Origin: Flavobacteriales bacterium UBA5081
Lineage (GTDB): Bacteria; Bacteroidota; Bacteroidia; Flavobacteriales_E; Vicingaceae
Reading direction: 5' to 3'
Length of the DNA: 13,973 nt
NCBI GenBank assembly: GCA_002415785.1
Contig: DIAJ01000013.1
Coordinates: 21,388-35,360, forward strand
Shown here: positions 1 through 6,320 of the stretch, piece after piece
How positions within the stretch are numbered: position 1 is the stretch's first letter
Layout: each line of letters starts with the position of its first letter
Notes under the pieces: model-generated
Seen by the model: only the letters and a program-made list of their open reading frames with translations
What the model was told of the DNA's origin: nothing
Databases searched by the model: none
Translations under genes and position numbers: made by a program

Positions 1-205
1 TTAGTTGCGTGAAAAGAACTTTAGATGTGCGTGAAGCTTCTGTAAATATCTTATCTGCTGCAGTTTGAACTTGGTTTTGGATATCAATCATAGTATCACG
101 GTTTATTTTTCGTGTGTCTGCTTGAGTCTTATTAAAAGTAGCTCGATCATTTAAGATATTTAATTCACGTAATGCTTGTCTTTGGGGGCTAGAGATTAAC
201 CTCAT
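1..205 (-). CDS. Helical virion-protein candidate, N-terminal 68 residues only (cut by window edge)
   Basis: The frame opens with ATG at 205 and runs without a stop to base 1, so only the N-terminus is present. The visible part begins MRLISSPQRQALRELN, is hydrophilic and rich in Gln, Asn, Arg and Thr, and looks helical, possibly coiled coil. No catalytic motif is visible. The start lies 9 nt past the stop of the upstream gene, with a weak Shine-Dalgarno (AGG about 8 nt before the ATG). Its place after the adaptor, nozzle and helical candidate genes suggests another internal virion or tail protein, which is inference from position. I do not recognise the family. Confidence 0.7.
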   Translation of the reverse strand, partial: MRLISSPQRQALRELNILNDRATFNKTQADTRKINRDTMIDIQNQVQTAADKIFTEASRTSKVLFTQL

Positions 206-214
206 AATATTTAC

Positions 215-967
215 CTATCGTATTCCTAGTGATGTTAATATGTTATCGGTCAAATCAGCAACGTTGTTAGCTTGTCCTGATGCTAGTTGTCCTAAAACTT
301 GAGACTCAATAGAAGCAAGGTTCGCCATCGCACCTGTTATGCTGCCAACATTATTTAAACCTACATTGAGCTGACGATTAAGTTCATTCAATGCAGTTTC
401 AGCAGCTTGAATATTTGCTTGAGCTTCTAGTCTCGATAAATTTGTAAAGAGTTGTAATTCTTGAAGAAAAGATTGTGCTCCAGTTTCAGCAATTGGAATA
501 TCGTATTCTCGCGCAAGCCGAGATTCAGCATCTTGAGCAAAAGAGCTACCTGCAACTCGCCTTCTTGCTAAATTTTCTCGCAAATCACCTATCGCTTTTC
601 TTTTTGCATTTTCTAAACTATCAACTCTTGCTCTAGTTAAAGCACCGAAACCTGGTGTTAAATTTTCTCTTTGACCTCTCAAATTACTCGCATACTGTCC
701 TAAACTTGTTTGCATGTCTCCTATCAAATTTGATCGAGTCGCATTAGTAGGAGAAACCGTATAAACTCCATCTGTTAATTGACCTTGTAAACCACCAGCA
801 TTTAAGCCAACTCCTAAATCTCTAAAATCTGTTATAGGACGCAAAATGTCTTCTGTACCTGTTTCTAACAAATCATCCAATAATGTTGATAGACCGAGCT
901 GACTACCAAAATCAAGTACATTTCTACCTAAACTTTTGAAATCAATATTGTTTAATAGATCGACCAT
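215..967 (-). CDS. Putative internal virion / DNA-ejection protein
   Basis: This 250-aa protein has no signal peptide or membrane segment. A Gly-rich, poorly ordered first third (residues 1-90) is followed by a long charged and Ala/Leu/Gln-rich helical region (about 105-215). It contains a basic, heptad-like stretch at about 112-152 with LENAKRKAIGDLRENLARRR, then Ala/Asn-rich helix. This pattern, and the position directly after the adaptor and nozzle genes, match podovirus internal or ejection proteins, which are helical and carried inside the head. That assignment is inference from composition and gene order, because no family signature is diagnostic. The ATG at 967 abuts the stop of the preceding gene (TAAATG), so translational coupling is likely. 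It could also be a minor tail or chaperone-like protein. Confidence 0.6.
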   Translation of the reverse strand: MVDLLNNIDFKSLGRNVLDFGSQLGLSTLLDDLLETGTEDILRPITDFRDLGVGLNAGGLQGQLTDGVYTVSPTNATRSNLIGDMQTSLGQYASNLRGQRENLTPGFGALTRARVDSLENAKRKAIGDLRENLARRRVAGSSFAQDAESRLAREYDIPIAETGAQSFLQELQLFTNLSRLEAQANIQAAETALNELNRQLNVGLNNVGSITGAMANLASIESQVLGQLASGQANNVADLTDNILTSLGIR

Positions 968-1489
968 TTATTTGACCCTTCTTGTTTGATATAAATTTGC
1001 TGGCCCTTTAATAATATCGTGCAATCGTCCAACGCTACGAATCAGACCAATTTTCTTTAAATAATTAGGAAAGCGTGACGTTTCAATACTTGCATAAAAC
1101 ATGATTACAGTTGTGTCACGCAAAATTCTAAAAAATGAAGAAATACCCTCGACAATATTTCTTTTTGAAGCCCACCAAAAAACAACAAAATCAGTAACCA
1201 TGTAACTATTTTTCTGTTTTGCTAAAAATACTAATCCTACAGGGATAATTCCTTTCGGAGTTGTTGCTTTAACAACTAAAACGTAACTTTGATTTTTTCT
1301 CACATAATGAGTAAATAAATCATTAAACGTTTCTTTTTCTAAATTACTGGTAAATTTTACGTCTAAAAATTTTAAACTTGATTTTTTATTAGCAGCAAAA
1401 ACGTACCTTAAATGTTCATAATCTAAAGGCTCAATTGTTACTTCTCTAGCGGTTGTGCGGTTAAGTCGAGGCTGAGAAGCGAACTCCAA
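968..1489 (-). CDS. GNAT-like (acetyltransferase-fold) phage structural-module protein
   Basis: The protein-like part runs from AREVTIEPLDYEHL to the C-terminus (about 160 aa). It alternates beta-type strands (YVLVVKATTP, IIPVGLVFLAK, TDFVVFWWAS) with a helix (RNIVEGISSFFRIL), then MFYAS and a YLKKIGLIRSVGRLHDI ending. This order resembles diverged GNAT-fold proteins found in podovirus structural modules. A canonical acetyl-CoA loop (Q/RxxGxG/A) is not evident, so catalysis is doubtful. The start is uncertain. The frame stays open to a TTG at 1717 and contains an ATG at 1690, which would overlap the upstream gene by up to 257 nt with a hydrophilic, non-descript leader. I chose the TTG at 1489 (29-nt overlap), although its Shine-Dalgarno is weak. 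Function is unknown. Confidence 0.6.
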   Translation of the reverse strand: MEFASQPRLNRTTAREVTIEPLDYEHLRYVFAANKKSSLKFLDVKFTSNLEKETFNDLFTHYVRKNQSYVLVVKATTPKGIIPVGLVFLAKQKNSYMVTDFVVFWWASKRNIVEGISSFFRILRDTTVIMFYASIETSRFPNYLKKIGLIRSVGRLHDIIKGPANLYQTRRVK

Positions 1490-3077
1490 GCTCTGCGACT
1501 TCGAAGTCGTTTTTGCTATCGACAGTGAGTCGGATTTGAAATTCGTTTGATCTCCCTGCAATGCCCCAGTTTCTTCTTGTGAGTCTTCCTGAAACGGCTT
1601 TGCCGAAATATTTTCCTCCGCTGAAATAGGCTCCTCCTGAAAAGTAAGCGGCTGCTTCAACTCCTGAGAGTGTTTCTGTGATTTCCTCATTAAAAATAGA
1701 GTCTCCGTTATATTCAAACCTAATAGTTATTGTGGCTGTAACATCTTTTTGTTGGAATAAAATCCAACCTTCAAAGTCAAACACTTCGGCACTAGAATTA
1801 AAAGTGAATAGTTTAGACAAACGCTCTGTTTTTACAGCACTAGTATTATCACCACCATTAGTAGTGCCTTCTATTTTATATAGGTTGCCGTTTTCATCTC
1901 CAGCAAAAACGTACTCTAAACCGTCCTGTGGGTCGAGACAGTTCATCATTGCCGTGAAATCCATGTTGACCGCATCAGCAGTTACCCACTTAGACCACGG
2001 AGAGATTCCTAAACCAAGTAGTGATTTGTGCAAAACCCATAACTGATTTTTACCTGTAGGCATCCAATAAACTTTTTGAGTTCGCTCATTATAAACAGCC
2101 GTCCAGTCAGTATAAGTTTCAATTGTGTCGTTAATGTCTTCACTTAAATCATTCGTTTCGACATCGCCAAATTTTTGCGTAGCTGCAAGCGATTCAATTC
2201 GGCCTTGTCTTCCATAGTAAACATCGTTTCCTGCATACACGACTCCTTCAGTGCCAGTAGCACCAGAGCGAGGATAAAGTGGAATGAAGGCAAAATCTTT
2301 TGCGCTTGCACCTGTCAATTGAAACGTAGCACCGCTTCGAGATGATGTTACAACTTTATTGAAAGCTCCTACAAAGCCGTTTATAGGGCGCAAATCAGGT
2401 TGCACTAGAAAGAAAGCATCTTCTTCAGAAAGACTGCTAGACGGCCTTTGATCGTTGCTTATTATTGTGTAAGAGCCTCTTTTAGACCCGACAATTAAAT
2501 GAGGATAATGAGTGGAGTTATCATTTACATTTGAAAACATCACGCGCTCTGCATCAATCGTGCAATATTTGGCTCGAAACTCGCCAGTCCAAGAAGTGCT
2601 ACCGTCATTTTTTGTGAAAGTTACAGTAGATAAGGTGCTGCCATTCCATTGATACACTTGTTCTTGCAAATTTAAATCGGTAATTATAACAACATCGTCT
2701 AATTCCCAATTATGCGACAAACGACCTCGTAACTGCGCTGTAGCACTAACCGTGCCTTTACTTGTAAACGTTGAACCATTCCATTGATAGACTGTATTTC
2801 CTGCCTGTACCAACATAGAAATCGTACCGTCTGCCTTTTGTAAAGATGCAAAGCCCCTAATCTCAGCTCCGTTTGTTGCTGTTCCAATTTTATCAAAAGG
2901 TTTTCTAGGCCTGAACGCAAAATTTTGTAAATCCAGATCGAAATTTTGTCCTTCAACACACTCTCTATCCTCCACATCCATTATAGAGGCGCGAGTTCTT
3001 AAACCACCTCCAAATCGTAAAATTATTGTATCTGCATTTTGCCGAACATTACCTTTAGGCGTGACATCGGTTGGCAT
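1461..3077 (-). CDS. Tail nozzle / head-closure protein (T7 gp12 or P22 gp10-like)
   Basis: This 538-aa protein is almost entirely beta-rich, with repeated strand-turn units such as VYQWNGST (seen twice, near residues 96 and 141), ENGNLYKIEG and YYGRQGRIESL, consistent with a propeller or tail-tube nozzle. The N-terminal GGLRTRASIMDVEDRECV followed by EGQNFDLDL and FRPRKPF is a typical opening for large podoviral tail proteins that sit below the adaptor. Immediate linkage to the gp11-like adaptor (stop and start share a base, TAATG) supports a tail role. Near the C-terminus there is a short repeat, AYFSGGAYFSGGKYFG. An AGGTAGGGG purine run 5-13 nt before the ATG is the ribosome site. The exact relative (T7 gp12, P22 gp10 or other) cannot be fixed without structure prediction. 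Confidence 0.65.
   Translation of the reverse strand: MPTDVTPKGNVRQNADTIILRFGGGLRTRASIMDVEDRECVEGQNFDLDLQNFAFRPRKPFDKIGTATNGAEIRGFASLQKADGTISMLVQAGNTVYQWNGSTFTSKGTVSATAQLRGRLSHNWELDDVVIITDLNLQEQVYQWNGSTLSTVTFTKNDGSTSWTGEFRAKYCTIDAERVMFSNVNDNSTHYPHLIVGSKRGSYTIISNDQRPSSSLSEEDAFFLVQPDLRPINGFVGAFNKVVTSSRSGATFQLTGASAKDFAFIPLYPRSGATGTEGVVYAGNDVYYGRQGRIESLAATQKFGDVETNDLSEDINDTIETYTDWTAVYNERTQKVYWMPTGKNQLWVLHKSLLGLGISPWSKWVTADAVNMDFTAMMNCLDPQDGLEYVFAGDENGNLYKIEGTTNGGDNTSAVKTERLSKLFTFNSSAEVFDFEGWILFQQKDVTATITIRFEYNGDSIFNEEITETLSGVEAAAYFSGGAYFSGGKYFGKAVSGRLTRRNWGIAGRSNEFQIRLTVDSKNDFEVAELGVRFSAST
1603..1652 (-). repeat. Short tandem YFSGG repeat inside the nozzle gene
   Basis: Reading the minus strand, the nozzle gene encodes AYFSGG-AYFSGG-KYFG back to back. 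The DNA repeats are imperfect (TATTTCAGCGGAGG against TACTTTTCAGGAGG), so codons have drifted while the peptide is kept, which suggests selection on the protein. Confidence 0.6.
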
Positions 3078-3802
3078 TAGTAACCCCTACCTGAATAACG
3101 ACTGAAAGGATCGCTAGGATTTCTCACGATAAAATCCGAAAACCATGAAGGACGCATTTTATCTTCACTTAACATTCGAGAAGCAGTACCCATCGCTCGT
3201 TGTAGCGTTTGCGCATCAACCATTCTGTTACGACTTCTGCGCCATAGTTCGGAAACCGCTGGTATCATGGCTTCGAAAACTTGATCAGAAAAAGGAAAAG
3301 TATCAGAAGCAGCGCTTACCGTAATACTTTTGTCAAATATGTATTTGTATACAAGGCCAGCTTCGCTGGCTTGAGGTATTTCACTTAAATATAGCAAACC
3401 ATCAGTCGGTCTAATCGCCGCAAAATAAGGAATACCTGTATAATTATTCGGGAGATCTTGATCAGACCGCATCTGCATGAAGCCACCTGGATACTCACTG
3501 ATTGAACGACCATTTGTTTCGTCATTCAAAGGAAAATAAAGTCGTACCAAATTGCTTGCTAAAGCATAGTCACGATCTCCTGCAACTAAAGTAATACTCG
3601 ACTCTGCTACACTTGTAGGCAAAGCCTTAGAAGAAGCAGAATAAAGCTCAATAACAGCTTCATTCCATACTTGAACCGCAGTATCAATAAAAACTTGACG
3701 AGGCGAACTTGTTAAAGAATCAAGCTCTCCCGTATCACCAGTCAAAATATTAACTCGTCTTAAAACCGAATTGACACCATTAAGTAGCGTTTTTGTACCC
3801 AT
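3077..3802 (-). CDS. Head-tail adaptor, T7 gp11-like tail tubular protein A
   Basis: This 241-aa protein has the hallmarks of podovirus adaptors that dock under the portal. Its N-terminal helix LLNGVNSVLRRVNI leads into an acidic loop and an amphipathic helix (RQVFIDTAVQVWNEAVIELY). A beta segment around DRDYALASNLVRLYFPL and YLSEIP follows, and then a C-terminal helical pair (FEAMIPAVSELWRRSRN). Length fits T7 gp11 (about 200 aa) with a modest extension. The ATG at 3802 overlaps the upstream stop by 23 nt and is preceded by AGAGA. The TAATG junction with the nozzle gene indicates coordinated synthesis of the two tail parts. Assignment rests on pattern and gene order. The order portal, scaffold, capsid, adaptor, nozzle follows T7-type phages. 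Confidence 0.75.
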   Translation of the reverse strand: MGTKTLLNGVNSVLRRVNILTGDTGELDSLTSSPRQVFIDTAVQVWNEAVIELYSASSKALPTSVAESSITLVAGDRDYALASNLVRLYFPLNDETNGRSISEYPGGFMQMRSDQDLPNNYTGIPYFAAIRPTDGLLYLSEIPQASEAGLVYKYIFDKSITVSAASDTFPFSDQVFEAMIPAVSELWRRSRNRMVDAQTLQRAMGTASRMLSEDKMRPSWFSDFIVRNPSDPFSRYSGRGY

Positions 3803-4322
3803 AAAATTTCTCTAGTAATTGTTGTTTAGTATCGGTTCGTTTTACAGGCAAACCTAATTCGCGCAATTTTTTTTGCAAGGTTTTGCCGTGCATTTTTTCA
3901 GGGTTTTGTTGCCAAGAATTGTCAACGTTTGCTTGACCTTTCAAAGCAAGCAATTGCTCAATTTGTTCTGCTTGCTGTCTCACAATGTCCTTTAAATCTT
4001 CTTGCACAGATTGTTTACCTGTTTCTTCAATCTTAGAAGCATAGTCATAGTCAACATCTTTTATTTGTTGACGAGCTGGATAAACTACTTGTTTAGCAGA
4101 ACCATTAGCTTGATTTTGTTGCACATTCAATACACCAACCAACTCTGCTAACTTAGCGTCATCAACACCATTAGCTTTGATTTGTTGACGCAACAATTCA
4201 GCACCAGCAGTGGCATCATATTTTAATTCTAACTTTTGACATATCATTTCTAAATCGACCCTTCTTATTCTATCTATAAAAGGCCGAGAATCTTCTGTAA
4301 CTAATTGATGTAATTCAGGCAA
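3780..4322 (-). CDS. SAP/HeH-like motif protein between capsid and adaptor
   Basis: This 180-aa hydrophilic protein has similar helix-extended-helix motifs at both ends. The N-terminal one (about residues 22-52) contains VDLEMICQKLELKYDAT followed by AELLRQQIKANG. The C-terminal one (about 146-174) contains KTLQKKLRELGLPVKRTDT followed by KQQLLEKF. These fit SAP/HeH/LEM-like motifs, which often bind nucleic acid. Between them is a Gln-rich helical segment (about 105-130), probably coiled coil. The start is TTG: a perfect GGAGG lies 7 nt upstream, and no nearby ATG fits. The gene begins just after the intrinsic terminator that follows the capsid gene, so its mRNA needs readthrough or a local promoter. 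A head-completion or DNA-contacting virion role is inference. Confidence 0.7.
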   Translation of the reverse strand: MPELHQLVTEDSRPFIDRIRRVDLEMICQKLELKYDATAGAELLRQQIKANGVDDAKLAELVGVLNVQQNQANGSAKQVVYPARQQIKDVDYDYASKIEETGKQSVQEDLKDIVRQQAEQIEQLLALKGQANVDNSWQQNPEKMHGKTLQKKLRELGLPVKRTDTKQQLLEKFYGYKNAT

Positions 4323-4329
4323 TTTTAAT

Positions 4330-4334
4330 CCTCC
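4330..4334 (-). promoter_or_regulatory. Shine-Dalgarno GGAGG fixing a TTG start
   Basis: GGAGG on the minus strand sits 7 nt before the TTG at 4322 and decides that start. It also lies just 3' of the terminator U-tract, so readthrough transcripts would carry the hairpin immediately upstream of this ribosome site. Confidence 0.75.
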
Positions 4335-4337
4335 AAT

Positions 4338-4362
4338 AAAAAGGGAGCGCCGAAGCGCCCCC
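4338..4362 (-). terminator. Intrinsic terminator after the major capsid gene
   Basis: On the minus strand the sequence is GGGGGCGC, then TTCG, then GCGCTCCC and TTTTT. The stem is about 7-8 bp (one G-U pair) closed by a C(UUCG)G tetraloop, an unusually stable loop, followed by a U-run. It lies about 20 nt after the capsid stop and is the clearest regulatory element in the window. It probably trims or attenuates transcription so that the capsid message is more abundant than the tail message. Confidence 0.88.
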
Positions 4363-4381
4363 TCACTCTACACAAAACTAT

Positions 4382-5461
4382 TTATATAGTTTTAGCACCA
4401 CAGCGGATTGTTCTTCCGAAATCCGCATTGAGCACAGCGGCAGCATGCCACGCTTTCCAAGCCACAGTCATGATTTCATCGTAAGGATCACTTGTTCCAC
4501 CTGATCCTAATCCTTTTACGATAATGTCAACCGTGTTCATAGCATCACCAGCTTCGAACGAACCATCTGGATATCGTTGTCCGAAACCAACTGTACCAAT
4601 TGCGTCTTGACCGTAAATTGGCACACTATATAAGTCGATGTTAGAACCGCCAGTTGAACGACAACCAGTAGAGCCTACAGCCGCGCCAGCATTTGCATCT
4701 ACAGAAGCATCTTCTGTTAAACAAAACCGTACACTCAGTCCAGCTATGCCAAGAGAACCAAACTCACCTAAGTAAGTTAAAACTTGTCCTGCATAAGTTT
4801 CTACAGAGTTGAATCCTGAAAGACCAGCAATATCTACTGCTACGTCTGGATGACAGATACCAATAAAAGCTGGTAACTGAGGTGACGTACCTTGATTGCC
4901 AGAACCAGTGGTCATTGGGAAAAACGTTCTTGCTGAATTTTTTGTTAAGGTGTTAATCACACTTTTAATTGAAGCAAGTGTAATTTCACTATTTACAGCT
5001 CCATCAGAAGCACCAGCAACACGCACGATTGTTTGAGAATCTTCTGCTGTATTCCGTTGCACTTGATTCATGGATTGACCAGCATTGATGCCAATTACTT
5101 CCATAATTGCATCCATTTGACCGTTTGGCTCAAATTTTTCTACTGTTTCATTCATGATTACAAAGTTGCCGTATTTTGCAACTGTAGCAGTTACATCAGT
5201 AACGGCTAGAGCAGCACTTGAACGACCTTGCATATAAGAAGCGTTGCCTTGCAACTCTCCTAAAGCAGTAGTAGCAGCAGAAAGATTGTTAATCCTTCGC
5301 CATTTAACAGTAGCAGTGCCACCATTTCTTGTGATTTCTCCAGGCATTGTGCCTAAGAAGTAAGGTGCTCTCGATCTAGCATTTCTTAAAAAAGTAGACA
5401 TGAGCATATTATTGACTGGTAACGGTAATTCGCTATTAGTCGCTGAGATTGTTAAAGCCAT
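4382..5461 (-). CDS. Major capsid protein, N4-gp56-like family
   Basis: This 359-aa protein has the layout of the N4-gp56-type major capsid family (HK97 fold). Near the N-terminus are LRNARSRAPYFLGTMPG and GGTATVKWRRINNLSAATTA. A VTATVAKYGNFVIMNETVE strand follows at about 90-108. The centre carries AFIGICHPDVAVDI, and near the C-terminus comes YGQDAIGTVGFGQRYPDG before a final VAWKAWHAAAVLNADFGRTI. The order portal, scaffold, capsid supports the call. The ATG at 5461 has GGAGA 7 nt upstream, a good ribosome site suited to a highly expressed protein. An overlapping out-of-frame ATG at 5466 is ignored. A strong terminator follows its stop. The recognition of the family is from sequence pattern, without a search. 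Confidence 0.88.
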   Translation of the reverse strand: MALTISATNSELPLPVNNMLMSTFLRNARSRAPYFLGTMPGEITRNGGTATVKWRRINNLSAATTALGELQGNASYMQGRSSAALAVTDVTATVAKYGNFVIMNETVEKFEPNGQMDAIMEVIGINAGQSMNQVQRNTAEDSQTIVRVAGASDGAVNSEITLASIKSVINTLTKNSARTFFPMTTGSGNQGTSPQLPAFIGICHPDVAVDIAGLSGFNSVETYAGQVLTYLGEFGSLGIAGLSVRFCLTEDASVDANAGAAVGSTGCRSTGGSNIDLYSVPIYGQDAIGTVGFGQRYPDGSFEAGDAMNTVDIIVKGLGSGGTSDPYDEIMTVAWKAWHAAAVLNADFGRTIRCGAKTI

Positions 5462-5476
5462 TGCATTTTCTCCAAA

Positions 5477-6076
5477 TTATTTGGCTCGATAACTATTTTT
5501 CAAATTTCGAAATTCTACTTCCGATAAATTATTCATATTGGTAATAGAATATTTTGAATCATAGTCATCTGCGTTAGTTTCAGTTTTTGATTTAACGCTT
5601 GCTCTAACTGCATCAATATTTTCGGTCAATTCTTTGTCAGGTACACCAATCCCTTTTTTGAAATCGGATGCCATCACTTTCGCAATTTTTTTCCATTTCT
5701 CAGGGTTGTCATTCATACTTTGCCATGCCGAAACAATACGAGTGTCATCTTTAGCAGCTTGATCAACGTATCCAGACAAAATTTTATCCGAAACGGCAAA
5801 ACCAAGCTCATCCTTCATAATCGCAATTGTTTTATTCATGTTTTCTTTAAACTCTTGATTAGAACGCTGACGAGTTTGTTCCTCAAGAAGTTGTTTGACT
5901 TGCTCTAGTGTAGCCTGACTCGTATCATCCGTTTGAGGTGATGTAGTCGGGGCAACCGAGGTTGTTGTTGGTTGTGAATCGTATTCACTTAACAACGTGT
6001 CGAGTTCTGCAACGCTTTCGCTTTTCGAACCTGAATCAACAGAATCAGGGTTGTTCGCTTTGGCTTCTTCACTCAT
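5477..6076 (-). CDS. Capsid scaffolding protein candidate
   Basis: This 199-aa, highly charged, Ser/Thr/Asp-rich protein has an acidic disordered N-terminus (residues 1-60, with a Thr/Pro patch near 37-48). A coiled-coil-like helix follows (about 55-82, LEQVKQLLEEQTRQRS). Helical segments with FKKGIGVPDKEL in the second half lead to a basic tail (NLKNSYRAK). Scaffolding proteins typically combine an acidic flexible front, helical centre and basic C-terminal helix that touches capsid protein. Position between portal and capsid genes is the classic scaffold slot. The ATG at 6076 overlaps the upstream stop (ATGAGTGA) and has AGGAAG 6 nt before it. No protease motif is seen. The assignment is by position and composition. 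Confidence 0.75.
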   Translation of the reverse strand: MSEEAKANNPDSVDSGSKSESVAELDTLLSEYDSQPTTTSVAPTTSPQTDDTSQATLEQVKQLLEEQTRQRSNQEFKENMNKTIAIMKDELGFAVSDKILSGYVDQAAKDDTRIVSAWQSMNDNPEKWKKIAKVMASDFKKGIGVPDKELTENIDAVRASVKSKTETNADDYDSKYSITNMNNLSEVEFRNLKNSYRAK

Positions 6077-6320
6077 TATTTGCTTCCTTTGAAGTTAAAA
6101 AAATTAAAGATAAGTTGGAAAGCGCATTAGCCTTTCCACTTTCATATATCCAGTTGTGGATTTGGTATTCAGGACTAAGATTGTTGCTGTCCTGCGAGCG
6201 CAAGGGCTTGTAGTGCGGCTCCTGGCGCTGTATCAATATTCTGTGGATTAAGTTCACCCATGTCGGGTTGAGGGCTAGCTCCTTGATCAGGAGTTTCTCC
6301 TCGGAGGATAACGTCAACAT
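6069..6320 (-). CDS. Small conserved-looking protein overlapping the portal 3' end
   Basis: This 83-aa frame begins at ATG 6320, inside the portal gene, and overlaps it by 146 nt in another frame. It ends across the scaffold start (ATGAGTGA). Without it, 98 nt between portal and scaffold would be empty, which is unusual in this packed region. The protein looks real: helix SSEEKLLIKELALNPTWVNL, a linker with QEPHYKPL, then HNWIYESGKANALSNLSLIF. A WxYxSGK/R element followed by a helix is a pattern I recall from small genes in podovirus head modules, though I cannot name a family. GGTGG about 5 nt before the ATG may serve as ribosome site. Translation is probably coupled to both neighbours. The alternative of a shorter protein starting after the portal stop has no good start codon. 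Confidence 0.65.
   Translation of the reverse strand: MLTLSSEEKLLIKELALNPTWVNLIHRILIQRQEPHYKPLRSQDSNNLSPEYQIHNWIYESGKANALSNLSLIFLTSKEANNE

Noticed and set aside
1678..2046. 122-codon plus-strand frame opposite the nozzle gene
   Set aside because: Opposes the direction of every supported gene and lacks protein-like features.
2699..2977. 92-codon frame inside the nozzle gene, same strand
   Set aside because: Shadow of the beta-rich gene with no ribosome site or motif.
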